Shown: positions 45,601 through 57,500 of the stretch, in pieces
Layout of the letters: each line of letters begins with the position of its first letter
Numbering within the stretch: position 1 is the first letter of the stretch
Origin: Bolinopsis microptera
Lineage: Eukaryota > Ctenophora > Tentaculata > Lobata > Bolinopsidae
Assembly (NCBI RefSeq): GCF_026151205.1
Contig: NC_087072.1
Location: 18,584,103 to 18,648,102 of the forward strand
Direction: 5' to 3'
DNA: 64,000 bases
Notes under the pieces: generated by a model
Databases searched by the model: none
Seen by the model: only the letters and a program-made list of their open reading frames with translations
What the model was told of the DNA's origin: nothing
Program-made: the position numbers and the translations under genes

Positions 45601-47304
45601 TTAGAGAGTTCGTCGTCAGATCAAAGCTCAGATGGCCTGGGTCACAATTCTTCGCTTTCTTCTGACACTGAAGAACTGCGAGTAAGCCTGAAATTGTCGA
45701 GAGATCTCTCAAAGTCAGGAAGCAATGTGTCTGCTGGAAGTAGTGAGGAGCATTCTTCATGTCAAGACTCAACCTCTAGAAGTGTACATTGCTTGGAGGC
45801 AAAGGAACGAACACCACATATCTCTGCTGAGGTTATCACTAGTACTACTGAAGAGGAGCCTTCTCTTGCAAGCAGATCCATCGAATCTCCGGCAAACAGT
45901 TCTGTGCACTCAGCTGACCAGAGGATGATAGAGATGATACTGAACGAAGTAGAGGAAATGATCATAGAATCTAAAACGTGCAGCATTGAACCGAGCACTA
46001 CTGAGAGAAAAAATGTTTCAAACAGTTCTACCTATTTCATATCAGACTATACAGAGTCACATGACTACTCTGAGAGAGACAGTTGTTACTCGTTAGGAGA
46101 AATTGTAAAAGATCCAAAGAATAACATCCTCACAGTATACTCCTCCTCACCATTGACTGGAAGTATAAAATCAGCTGAACAGAGTGTGACAAAGATGGAA
46201 TGTGATTCTACTTCGTCGCCTGTTGATCGATTTCTGCTGCATCTTAAGGACAAGTCTTCATCAGCTTCCTCTTCGCTTTCCGGCTCACTGGTCTCAATTA
46301 ACAAGTCGAGCGAGAAACCCGAATCCGAGTTTGAAAGGATTCATAGAGAGATGAAGGAGATGTTTGATAGCGATGGCCAGAAATCATTGACTAGTAAAAA
46401 CTCTTCTAGCTCAACTCTGCGCAAGATCCCATCTATTCGAAACAGTGTATCCCACAGAGTCAGGAGATATGGTTCTGGTTTATCGATTGAACATGAAACT
46501 ACTTCCACTGACGAGGAGGAATTGGATAGAGACGAACAGGAGGACAGTGACGAACAAGTAATCATAGAGACGACCAGTGACTTTTTAGAGGGGAAATCTG
46601 TGACCAGTTCCAGGTTCAGGAGGAAAATACCAGCTAATTTGAGTTCCTACGGAGCCATCAGTGACCCAGAGGCTATTCTCCGACTACCCAAACTGAGCGG
46701 TAGCTCTGACGTTAAAGAAACGAGCAGGCTAGTAAAGAGTCGAGGTAGCAACCGATCAAAACATGGTGTTCCTCGTCTGTCCTCTCTCTCCACAACTCAG
46801 AAATGTACTGATATTGGAATAGTCACCTCGAACAAGGCTTTTAAAAGAGACCAAAGCCGTGATAATTCTGCAGAAGACAGCTCGGACAACAAAGTTAACA
46901 AGAAACCCTCCACTAGAACCACTGTATACTCCAGCAAACTGAGGGCTTCATCAGGAGAACCCGGTCTTAGCAATCATGGAGGTGGTGGGCTGGTGAAATA
47001 TGACCTTACGGCTGATCTCGATACCAGCATTACCAGTTCTGATGATGAGCTGTCTCCGGACGAGCTTGAAGTTAATGATCTGGTTTACAGTATGAAATTT
47101 AGCAAACCATCACAATTTGAGGAGGATATCATTAAGTTTTGTGAGAATTGCAGGTCGGAGGAGTGCGAACCTGGGTGCGAGTCGAGTAACACCAACAACA
47201 GTGAGATGACGGAGTTTGCGAGGTACAAAAGGGGGAGGTGGGCGGATGATTACGGGGTTCTGAGAGCTCTCAAGTGGGTCTTCTGTCCGTGTGGGGACGC
47301 TTAG
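42691..47304 (+). CDS. 1537-residue Ser-rich, disordered protein, single coding exon
   Basis: One frame runs from ATG 42691 to TAG 47302-47304 with no intron, unusual beside its many-exon neighbours. The composition is dominated by Ser, Glu, Asp, Lys and Thr, with many SSS and SDS clusters (phosphorylation-prone) and almost no hydrophobic core, so most of it should be disordered. Distinct islands are KPTAGQPSSSKKK near the start, an aromatic FAPRYFYDCFGIKKQV patch near residue 730, and a C-terminal Cys/Trp region (FCENCRSEECEPGCE, then GRWADDYGVLRALKWVFCPC). RATQT (about residue 785) and TEVQTD (about 815) fit the dynein light chain LC8 binding motif, which is an inference. I do not recognise the family. 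A cytoskeletal scaffold is possible but not shown. Confidence 0.85.
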   Translation: MSDRKKGYQHEKNRTADLIEDYLDQYEKHTSTNRRIPKPTAGQPSSSKKKLSSTKTGPLSSTTEKRSLHPNAPKFDPRVEDVALKPTNTSLTVTTKTLATIGTPRAKSAESFLQTPYNARKTTTTQSRTTTSSIKEKRPERSTAENRLRNLLKPHYPNSGVVPDRASSVPPNTRNLRRNSDDHLYSSDRTKKLDQLRPGHNKDSGWQDPNITRKSILRHSISTDSPRRYKETIDSSSSADSFYSDKRVRFEDQIRLKRKIAPSPELVQLVRTDSDNSLASSSSGNLHSTSEVSVSSGTGSLQDLKLVDYSLGSNSGSRDASHNSLESQGSSGRQVRQYSSNDSDYSTENESLYGIDKLRKYGSHYSSSDSFKSSAYSSSSSVKSPQALYSKGDLQSRPRIKSESSEDEPVQRRLKKITLNEFHAESDEDAKSDGSNSTLTDSSASESEVVLPSGIVITREKFTSGSEFESSAESAEDNSEVDDGSWYMTVKEHRASSPNNFDEEEQVMEKEIYFKYKESRKGLEVIEQGIVPEAQFISVENVEFEEVKQVKRPIPRRPKPIKPVEIIVQSVSDSESDIVVTMQEEKLRWSSKSPKRSDLESLKSVTLKEGEMDDLSESSISLTYVTTLDGSLTQTSLFTLPIQGKHSPNLADINSAPESSDTSSTRGVHAPYHLVKQIVKQNEALLQLQKQGKLNKLVSYSLSSLSSNGTEATESLVSLVEDNDPTGFAPRYFYDCFGIKKQVRVSTGTSTVFGSGYSLEKPYVSDLTRSKLRNDDARRRYFHQRATQTASDIGAEEVILLNPVSWKEQKTMVSTEVQTDLSGSRRLSLQKQASISSAFDEYSKSPTSVSSQKDTKNIGASISDTDNLISSIKSYNSQCSDEHIITKQNFVNLHETDRKDSVIIDSVKNTRKIPNKKFAYKKEKKEDDSEIEIAAAGDGKFVQELSISSGTDSVISFHECYEEIVSETALLESSSSDQSSDGLGHNSSLSSDTEELRVSLKLSRDLSKSGSNVSAGSSEEHSSCQDSTSRSVHCLEAKERTPHISAEVITSTTEEEPSLASRSIESPANSSVHSADQRMIEMILNEVEEMIIESKTCSIEPSTTERKNVSNSSTYFISDYTESHDYSERDSCYSLGEIVKDPKNNILTVYSSSPLTGSIKSAEQSVTKMECDSTSSPVDRFLLHLKDKSSSASSSLSGSLVSINKSSEKPESEFERIHREMKEMFDSDGQKSLTSKNSSSSTLRKIPSIRNSVSHRVRRYGSGLSIEHETTSTDEEELDRDEQEDSDEQVIIETTSDFLEGKSVTSSRFRRKIPANLSSYGAISDPEAILRLPKLSGSSDVKETSRLVKSRGSNRSKHGVPRLSSLSTTQKCTDIGIVTSNKAFKRDQSRDNSAEDSSDNKVNKKPSTRTTVYSSKLRASSGEPGLSNHGGGGLVKYDLTADLDTSITSSDDELSPDELEVNDLVYSMKFSKPSQFEEDIIKFCENCRSEECEPGCESSNTNNSEMTEFARYKRGRWADDYGVLRALKWVFCPCGDA

Positions 47305-48551
47305 ATTTAGAATAATTTGTTAGTTTAGCGTGTTTAGAATATTTAGCTATGATCATGAGCAATAGTTGACAGATTTACAAGTATCTGGTTAAATACGTAT
47401 ATTATTATGTGTAGATTGATCTAGGACGATTAGGACCTTGGAAAAATATTTTTTCTATCAAAAGTTTTAATTTTGATCACATTTGTAGATAAATCGGACC
47501 TGCATTAATTATTACAGCTGTAATAGATAAAGTACACAAAATTTTCATATAACCTGACATATCATTTGTAATTATTTAGGATCTTAGAAACACCAATTTG
47601 TCGTGTTACAGTTCATCATAAATTCCAGAACAATTGAAAGAAATAATCTTGAAACATTCATAGCGTAAAAATGTTCTTAAATAAAACATGCGTGCTCTGT
47701 TGTATTTACAAAAATGAGCTTCGGAACACAGTTCCACAAATATTTTGGAAATTTCAGTAAACTTACTTTTCAACCTGCGAAAGTAATCTATTAAAGTTCA
47801 ACAACAAACCAATAAATAATAAAGACCATAAACCGTAAGATATTACATCATTAAATTCTTAAACTCGAAGTATATTTGATTACAGCCCGGGTTTACAAAA
47901 TGAGAGTTGTCTTTTAAAATTTGCCCGATTAATCGATGGCTGTCATCTGTAAGATGCTTGTTGTTAATTGATCTTCCTATAGCCGAAGTCAAGGCTTTAA
48001 CTTAAACACTTCTAAAATAAATAGACAATCAATTTCCCTCATTCCTCATGTAACTAAGCAACATTAGTAACCAAAGTAACGTCAAAATCTAATTTACATC
48101 ATCACATCGAGCATAACATGAAGATTCGATGAAGAAGGCTATGTATTATCTTAATCATTCGAGATAACTAAATATTGCAAAAAAGTTAAATTTCAAGTTA
48201 AACCGATAAATAATTGTTATTAAAGTTTTATCTAAGGTTTAGAACGAAAGTCATTTAATCTCATTCTTGTATTGATAAGTGTAAACTGTACAATAATGTA
48301 AAACCCTACATAGTGCTAAATGTACATTCTAATTCTATACATCGGATATCATGATCAGGGCAGCGATTCACTTCAACAAATCAAAATTAGCTCTGGCAAA
48401 CACAAAACGTTTAATTTCATGCTTAAAATAATGCATCATCTTTTTTCCTGCATCTTATCTCACTTAAACTGTATCTCATATCACTCACTGATCTACAAAC
48501 TATCGCCAACTTTGTACTCTAAGGCGCGTCTATTACGATGAACGCCTAGAT
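47305..48551. other. 3' UTR and intergenic DNA, no gene seen
   Basis: AT-rich with no credible ORF. An AATAAA at about 47680 could end the 1537-codon transcript. This stretch separates it from the convergent annexin gene on the other strand. Confidence 0.5.
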
Positions 48552-51500
48552 CTACCTCAGGGACTGACATAGTATTATAAAAAGGGTCCGACAGTCCTCT
48601 GATAAATTGGCCCCGTCAATCAAGTCGGTCAATGGAGATCCATATTTTATATTATATTCAGAGGCGATTTCTTTTAAGTCTACCTGCAGGAAGAAAAGAG
48701 GGATGATACATTTGGAAACAAGGCGCGGCTCAAAGTTAGAGGATGAATTATATATAGTTAAATTTGTTTGTGATTGTATTTTAGATAACATGAACGAACT
48801 TTTACTAACGTCATATCTAGCAGAAACAATCCAAAGCAGCACTGAGGAGAAGTGTGATTTTGATTTAGACTCGAACACAAACTTCGCTAAAAACGTCGTT
48901 AGTCCGTTGTTTGCAGTGTACACTGAGGTGATAAAATAATTTATAAAGATGCTACAAATTTTTTTATATATCAATGTTTGTGAAAATTTACCTCAGGGTA
49001 CAGCATAAACATCAAGAATATGAGGCTTCCGTTACATAATAGTAATCACGGTAAAGAAAATACTCATTAACCAAGTGCAAGTGTATGTAAAGGTTGAAAT
49101 AATACCTAGATTCAATAGCGCTTTTTGTAGATGGAAAGTGAATTCTTGGAGAATAAGCTCCGTGATGTCCTGTCCTGATTCCTGAAATTGTGACATTAGA
49201 TACAGAGAAGTGGAGACCAGATACCTTACAAGACTTTTTTGTGGCGGACCAATTTGCGACGACCGAAATTTTGGCGGTCCGAAAATATGGCGAAATTGAA
49301 CAAAAACCGTCACATTTCGGACGTCACAGAAAATAAGGGTATTTTTCATCATTTTGTTTTCTGACACAAAGGAAATTCAAAATTTTCTAAAAATCGGTAA
49401 AATCATGTTGAAACAAAATGAAACTTATAAGTCGATTTCTTCATCTTCCTCTAAGGGGTCCGGCTAGACTCTTTCAGTTTCACGCTGTTCTCCAGTGTAC
49501 TCCCAGGAGTAAGATTCTCGGATAAGCTGCTTCATCTTGTACACGATGTATCCGAGGCCTTTGAAAGTAAGTTTCAACTTGACTTCCAATCCACCGGAGG
49601 GTATAGGGGAACGACGGTGTCTGCTATCCTCAACAACTCCATTAATTTCCCAACCGTGGCACATGAAATAGTGACAATGTTTACTAACTTCTAACGGAAT
49701 ATGTCCGACGGTTACCAACTGTGGAACAAGCAAACCTCTTCCGTCCTTATCCGCTTCACGGCACACGCATACCGATCATGTTGAAGAGACACATCGTTAG
49801 TTTCCCGATGGATAGTAACCTTCTCACCATCGTAGATATCAGTCCATGTGGTTACTTTTCCGGAACAAGATCCTTTTTAAATTGACTTGAGTAATAAGAT
49901 GATTACTGATTAGTGCTGATTTTAGTATTTCAATCTAAAATCTAAATTTTACTCTACTGATCAATGACAGTATATCTGCATCACATGACTTATTGAGTTT
50001 GGTATTAAATTGTTTATCTTGACTTATTCTCTTATAAGACGTTTATGTTAGCACATAAATGTAATTTATTGTAAATTTAAAACGTATTACTTGACATTAA
50101 ATTCATCATGGAATATTGTGTTTATTTGTCCCACCATCATATCACTAACTTTTCAAGAACAAAATGAATCGATGAAGCCACAATTATTGGAATAAGCTAA
50201 AAATAATGCGACGGATTCTATTACGACGACCGAAATTTTGGCGGTCCGAAAATATGGCGAAATTTCGGGAAAACCGTCGCATTTCGTACGTTATGAAAAA
50301 GTCTTGTAAGGTAATGATATTTCAACCCTCGACATTTCAACCCTCGACATATTTACACCATTGTGTCTAGACCATTTTAAATAAGGTTTTGGGTTAGTGT
50401 CAGTGTATTGTCCGGGTATGCTTTGGATCAACAGAGTGGATTACTCCGCAACTAAAACAGAGCTACAGTCTAGATCTAGGCCAAACCCTGGAACTAAAGA
50501 CCGCTATAGATAAGGTCGGAGCAGTCACTGAAATTAATTTGATGACTCAAAACATACAGGATCTCTTCCCCTTCAACTTCTACTGCACTGACCTCAGCAC
50601 AAACAGATATATGGATCTATGTTTTATGGGGATGCGTGACTAACTCATTTGGAACAGACCAACCCCTGACCCCTGCGTTGAGGACCATTAATCATAAAGG
50701 AGATGGGAGAAGGAAAGAAATCTGTTGATGGTTAAGAATGGAAAAAGGACATATACTATGAGATCAGAGTATAAATTAACGAGCATAAGAGAGGAATTCA
50801 AACTTCTAGTTTTTTCTTCTTTTATTTTATTGAAAATTGCGGCCTCAATTCTTGTTTTAAATTGATACAGCCATTAATAAAACAGTATTTTCCAATACTC
50901 TCCTTGAGCTCCACCATCTTACTCCATCTGCAGTCCCACTTGTTCAATACTTGTCACTCAGCAGCCAAGGACTCCAACATTGATGTTTTATTAAAGAAAC
51001 TGCTCGCATAAAACTTGGTTTTATGCAGCATACTAAGCGGGCTCTTAAGGGCCAATAACAGGCTTGGAAGCAAGTCACGTGATTCAGTAATTGGATGAAT
51101 GCACACTCTTATGTGCTGCGCAAATCTAGAGCGTAGCGTGCGGTCTCTAATCGTAACTTCGTAATGCTCAAAAAAATTGATTCATATTAAATATCCCTTA
51201 CGCCACAAATGGTTAATTAATAATCGCTCTGGTTAATTAATTAAACAGCCCATTAAACATCATAAGTAAAATCCCTCAGACTCCCCGGCCCCAAATTCTC
51301 GTGTATTTAAGAGGCACCGTTTGATGGGTTGCACTGCCTCAGTGACCTTCTACTCGTTCTCAGCCTGTCCTTCTATCTGTCCGAGTAATCACCAGCTATA
51401 GCACTATAGTGTGCACTTAGTCGGAGACCAATCGTTCTAAAAGGCCATCTCGTTAGCTTTTCGTGTTAAAAGCGATTTCTCGACGGTTATCACCTCTCTA

Positions 51501-54500
51501 GATGATTCTTAAAACATTTGGCCTTCACTGCATTTTTGTGCTAAATGCAATGAGGGCGTTTTCGTCCACACCCTTTTCTAAGGTTTTGCAGTCACTCGGA
51601 TTTTTGTATTTCGGCCCAGGAAGGTCGTAGAAACTAATCCGATACACCAAAATGTGCCTAATGGCCATTTATATACAACTTATAAAGCAACATAATATAC
51701 ATTAAAATGCTTATTTTCAGAAATATGGCCGAAAAACGGTTTTTGGCTTGACGTAGACCGTAGTTCATAATTTCCGTGATTTTCGGCATTTCTACCTAGG
51801 ACGGTCGTAGAAACTATTTGGATACACAAAATTGTATTTAATGGTCACATTTATATACAACTAATGAAGCAATATATACCTTCAAATGTTCATTTTCGAA
51901 GCCAAAGGGTCTTTTGCTAACATAAAATTGTTCGCAATTGCCGACTCGTGCACATTATATATATATATTCGAAACGCTCAGTTTAGGAGTGATTATAACA
52001 TAGATAACTACCTACTGCATGATTTGTGAAAACAAAATTCAGCATCAAAAGTTTAATTCCTTCATACCATAAAACCATGATACCAAGAATACCGTCCGAC
52101 CAGGATCAGATACCAATATCCAGTGAAATCAATTATTTTTTCTCCGAAGCAGGAGTCCAACTACTTCCGTTGACGTAGAAAAGCTTGACCATGTCTACTC
52201 TCATCTCGTCTGATATACCAGATTTTGACTTTTTTCGAGGAAAATTTCGAAAGGATACAAATTTGCGAATAAATGAGTTTTGAAACGATTTTTGAGATAA
52301 CTAAAACTTAAGGTATATAACCAGAATTTTAAAACCGATTGCATCTAATTTTGCTCCTTCATAAAATTTTTAAATTTGGACACGAGTTTTGAAACACCAG
52401 CTGTACTACAAATATACAACAAATAGTTCGAGGAAGCGATTGCGATGTAACTGAGTCGATATATTTTAATGCTACCATGGGGTGGCCATTGTAACTATTC
52501 ATTACAGCCCAGGAGTTTTACCGCCTCTCATTATGGCAAAGAATTGATACTCCATACGTTCTTTGAATGAAATATAATAAACAGACAGTCGATGCCTTTT
52601 ACTTGCCTCACAGAGGGTCAATCGGTAACTGCAATTACAGTTACGAAAGCTGACAACTGACGTTATTAATTTTCCATCTCCAGGACCGAAGTTTATATCA
52701 TATGTCTTAGAATGTTTTTTCGGTTTCGAGTAGAAACATCTTGCCGCAAATTCAATGTCGAAATTCAAAATTCGCGGAGCCTATGAGCGAAATAAAATGG
52801 TTTTTATCTGAACAGCTTACTTTTAAAAATTTTCTATTGTAGACTTTCAGAATAATCAAGGTTAACGAATAACTGCTGATTAATTAACTCTTGATATTTG
52901 GTTAACTATATCGTGCTGGAATGCTTCCAATGCGATACATAGTCTAGCGAGCCTGATTTTTTAGATGCAAGGTCTTAATCGGTCTTTGCAAGATGTACTC
53001 AGTTCTTGTAACCTACTGGAATTTGGGCCACTGAATCGAAAAAGAGCTGATATTAATATTAGGATGTCGGGAAATTCATTGGTTATTCTCTGGTTTTTCA
53101 ATTGTAATACGAATCCAAGTTTGATTTAAGGGGGGGGGGGGGGGGGGGGGGGGGGGGCCGCCCATATTTTGTCCAAATTAGGCCCAATTTAGCCAAATAC
53201 CCTTAAAATGCCCAAAACCCAGATTTTAGGTGCTCTACTTGTAGCTAGTGGTTCCCTGAACTCGTATATGAATTTTCATCAAGATTGGACAAAAAATGAC
53301 TGAGTTATGAGCCAAAACCCATATGACCATATTTGGGCATACGCACCAACTTTGATCGATTTTGGCCCAGAAATTGGTCAAATATCAATATTTTTGAATG
53401 AAACCAACTTTATGTGGAAGGTAAGTCTATACTACACATTATCTATGATTATCAGCTCAGTATCTACCTAACTGTGGATTCTGTGTTCAAATAATCGCAA
53501 AAAATAAACAAAATTGCCCATATCTCAGTTCGCGATATTTGCAAAACTGACTTCGCTCAAAACAATAGAACTCAATAAGGTTTCAATATTTTTACATGAA
53601 ATTTTCAGAATCAACGTAGAATCGCATTTCGACCTTAAGTTTTGGGACAGAATTTTGAGTTAGGCCTTTAAAAAAATTTGGCGGCCAAATTCTGAAATTT
53701 GCCGGGCATTTTTCAGGATTTGGCCGCTAAATATTGAAAACCGAAATTTTGAATTAAGTAAGACGAATACATGCTGTGGGCGGCAGTGGGCCTGGCCATT
53801 AGGCATTACCAGAGATTGAGAGAGATGTCCAATAAATTTTAATTAGATCATCTTCCAACTTTTTAGGTGTTTCTGGACACAAAGTAAGTCATCTTGCATC
53901 TTGGAACTTGCTCATGAGTCTTTAGGAACTTTCTAGTTACAAGTCCAACAGCCCATTGCATTTGTGAGTATATTTTTCATCGTTCGCTTCGTTTTTCAGC
54001 TATATTTCCGAAAATGAACATTTAAAGGTATATGTTGCTTCATTAGTTGTATATAAAGCATTAGGTACAATTTGGTGTATCCAAATAGTTTCTACGACCT
54101 TCCTAGGCAGAAATGCCGAAAATAAGTTGCATATAAATATGGCCATTAGGCACATTTTTGTGTATCGGAATAGTTTCTACAACCTTCCTGGGCCGATATA
54201 CAAAAATCCGAGTGACCGCAAAACCCTAGAAAAGGGTGTGGCCGAAAACGCCCTCATCACATTTAGTACAAAAATGCAATGAAGGCCAAATATTTTAAGC
54301 ATCATCTAGAGAGGTGATAACCGTCGAGAAATCGCTTTTAACACGAAAAGCTAACGAGTTTCCGTTTCGCCTAGGACTACACTTACTTATTTTATAAATC
54401 AAATACTATTATATTATATTACATAATATTGAATACCATGTCAACATTCATAACACATATATCAATCAGTACAGTATATCTAGACTAATTTAACACAGAT

Positions 54501-57500
54501 ATAATAATAGATAACAGATATAATAATAATTAATAATAATAATAATAATTGGAGAGACCAAAGCCTTAAATGTCAAGACCCGGAAACTGATGAGGATAAA
54601 TGGAGCTCACCACCCCCAAGGAGATGTTGATCGGTTATACGTAAGCCGTCAACTGGGTGGCCGTGGGCTACATAGTATAGAGGAAGTCGTAAAGAGAGAG
54701 GAGAATGCACTCACCACTTATGTGGTGAGAAGTAGAGAACTGATTGCTCTGAAGGACTACTTTGTCAAAGACAAGATACTCTTGGGTGAAGAGATAGAGA
54801 AAGATATCGACCGAACACAACGCGAGGAAATCCGCAAGGAGAAGTGGACTGCTAAAGTGATGCACGGACAGTTCCCAAGGCAGATGATGGGTATAGCGCT
54901 GCCGTTTTCTGACAAAAGTGCTTAAGTAACACAAGGTTCATTTTGTGCAAATTGACTTTAAAGATTTCAATTCTGTAATTGCTCTGGGCTAGCTACTGTC
55001 CAATTTAAACTACACCCACTATGTTTCTAAGGTACTTTGTCGACTTTTGAAACTTATGACAAGGTTTCATCATCCTAACTTCTCGGAAAGTGCCTCAAAA
55101 TCACAAATTATAGTTTGAATTTCTTAGAAAAGTGCTTAAGTACAGTCACATCGGCAAATACTAGATGTTCTGATGAAAATGACCCGTTCAAACCATTGGT
55201 CATCGAAAGTAAAACGAAAAATAAGCCTAAACTGTTGTGATGAAACATTGGTTGTAAATAGGGGACACGCTGAAATAGAAAATTTGAAATTACGTTTTCT
55301 GAGAAAAGTGCTTAAGTACAGCCACATCAGCAAAAGCTCTATGTTCTGATGAAAATGACCCGTTCAAACCATTGGTCATCGAAAGTAAAACGAAAAATTA
55401 GCCTAAAACTGTTGTGATGAAACATTGGTTGTAAATAGGGGACACTCTGAAATAGAAAATTTAAACATTTCGTTTTCTGAGAAAAGTGCTTAAGTACAGC
55501 CACATTAGTGAGAACTTTATCTGCGATTATTCTGACCTAAAATTTTACGACAAATTGATTGGTGGTGGTTTATGAACACGAAAACACTCCCTTCTCCCCA
55601 GCGGATTAAAAAATAGTCGGAATTCTACCAGCATTTCAACGAAGAGTTGATTGGTGAAAGTACGGGATAATAATAAATAATTTTCTTTCTTTAGAAATTA
55701 AATTAAGAACTCAGATGAGGCTTTCTTCATAAAGACCAATGATCTGCGAATTATTGATATCGTAACGCGAGGCAAAGAAAAACAAGCGTATAAAAATGTA
55801 ACATAATTGTTGTACATAAATAAATGGTGAATAATACAAGAAATAGATGATTTTTAGTCAAACACTCAGGCAAGTTCATCCAGAATACCCTACTACTCGG
55901 GGCCATAAGCCTGCACAGTTTACGTATATGGTCAAGTTCGGAGACAACCTGTACATTTTTTACTTTTTTAGAAGTGTGTGGTGGAGCCAGCTCAACACAG
56001 AATGAAACTCCCTGATTATATGGCTGACAAGACATTTTTCAGGACTTTCTCTGAGTAAAAAAAAAATTAAAAGGTTGAACGGTTGAGCAGATACAGGTGG
56101 TATTAAACAAACCATTAAAAGGTGGAGATTTAAGGTGGAGACTGGCTCTGGTTGAAGAAACTTTTGATTAAGGTGGCCTGGCAAAGGTTATTGGTAACAC
56201 AAACTGCATCAAATTTGCAATCTGATGGTTTTATCAATATTTTATTTAAGTGCTCAACCGAGGTGGAGAAATTAAATGCACTTTTCAAAGCTGCTCAACC
56301 GGGGGTGGAGAAAGGTTTAGAGAGTTCTAGGTTAGCTAGAAAGTTGCGTCTCGGCCTTTTCTACTTCCCGTTAAATTTTGTTTTTTCCATTGACGCTCAA
56401 CAGGGTGGAGATCTTTCATTAAGAAACAGTAAAAAGCCTGTCAAACATGCCTAAATTCATTGGTTTTATCACTAATTCTAATCTGTTCTGTTAACTGCTA
56501 CTGTAGGGGATCATAAAACTGTTACCCCTTCTGTCTTAAAGCAAAGTGTTCTAGCAAATGAAAACTGTTACCCCTTCTGTCTTAAAGCAAAGTGTTCTAG
56601 CAAATGAAAAACCTATCAAAGTTGTGAAAAGGTGCTCAACAAGGTGGAGAAATTGTTGATTAAACATCAAAACATTAAAAAATGCATTAAAACTGGCCCC
56701 ACCGGGTTGAGTTGAGCTTTGGCAGTTGATTTCTGGAAGAAATAACATTGGGTGACCCTTTAGCATGTATACAACTCATCAAACTAGCCATCAACCACTC
56801 AACCGCGGTGGAGAACCTTGACTTCTGAGGTCAAATTTACGCCCAAATTTGCCAAATTTGAGTCTCCACCTATGTTGAGTGTACTTTTCAGCAAGGATGC
56901 CTTGTAATATGAGTTGGTAGATGATTTAGAATCATTGGTATATTGCAAATGGACTGCCACAGTCACTCTACAGCTCCTAAACTACAGAATAACAGATTTT
57001 GAACTGCATGTTATGCTGTCTCCACCTCGGTTGAGCCGATTCTGAGGATCCTATTCTATGAAATATGATTGGTATAACCCATAATATTAAATATTAGGAC
57101 TTTGGAGCAATTAAAAAGCATGAGAGGGTTAGTTCTAGTCACTTATATTAGCTCATGTAGTCAGTGAGCTGCTCCACCTGTGTTGAGCAGACAAACCTGC
57201 TCAACCGGCACTTTTTGAGAACCCACCTGTCTTACGTAACTTTAAATTGTGAAATTTGGAGTAAACATTTTTTCATAAGTGATTTACAGCTCCTTTATTT
57301 TTGTAATTTTCAGGTGGCCACTGTCTCCACCAAGGTTGAGTTATTTAAATTTTGAACCCAGATATCATTATAGAAAGGTTAGGAGTATAATATCTGAAGA
57401 GCCTGTACCCCTTGGACTGTCAGAGGAATTATAATTAATTTTACCGTTCATGGCAGTGAAATGAGTGTAATTAGTGACTGATTTTATGTACAGGTTGTCT

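Noticed and set aside
48607-48939. Plus-strand ORF of 110 codons
   Set aside because: It is antisense to the annexin last exon, whose repeat III/IV pattern is far more convincing.
55127-55500. CRISPR-like repeat-spacer array
   Set aside because: The repeats are ~177-bp transposon subterminal units in a eukaryotic genome. There are no short repeats with unique spacers and no cas genes.
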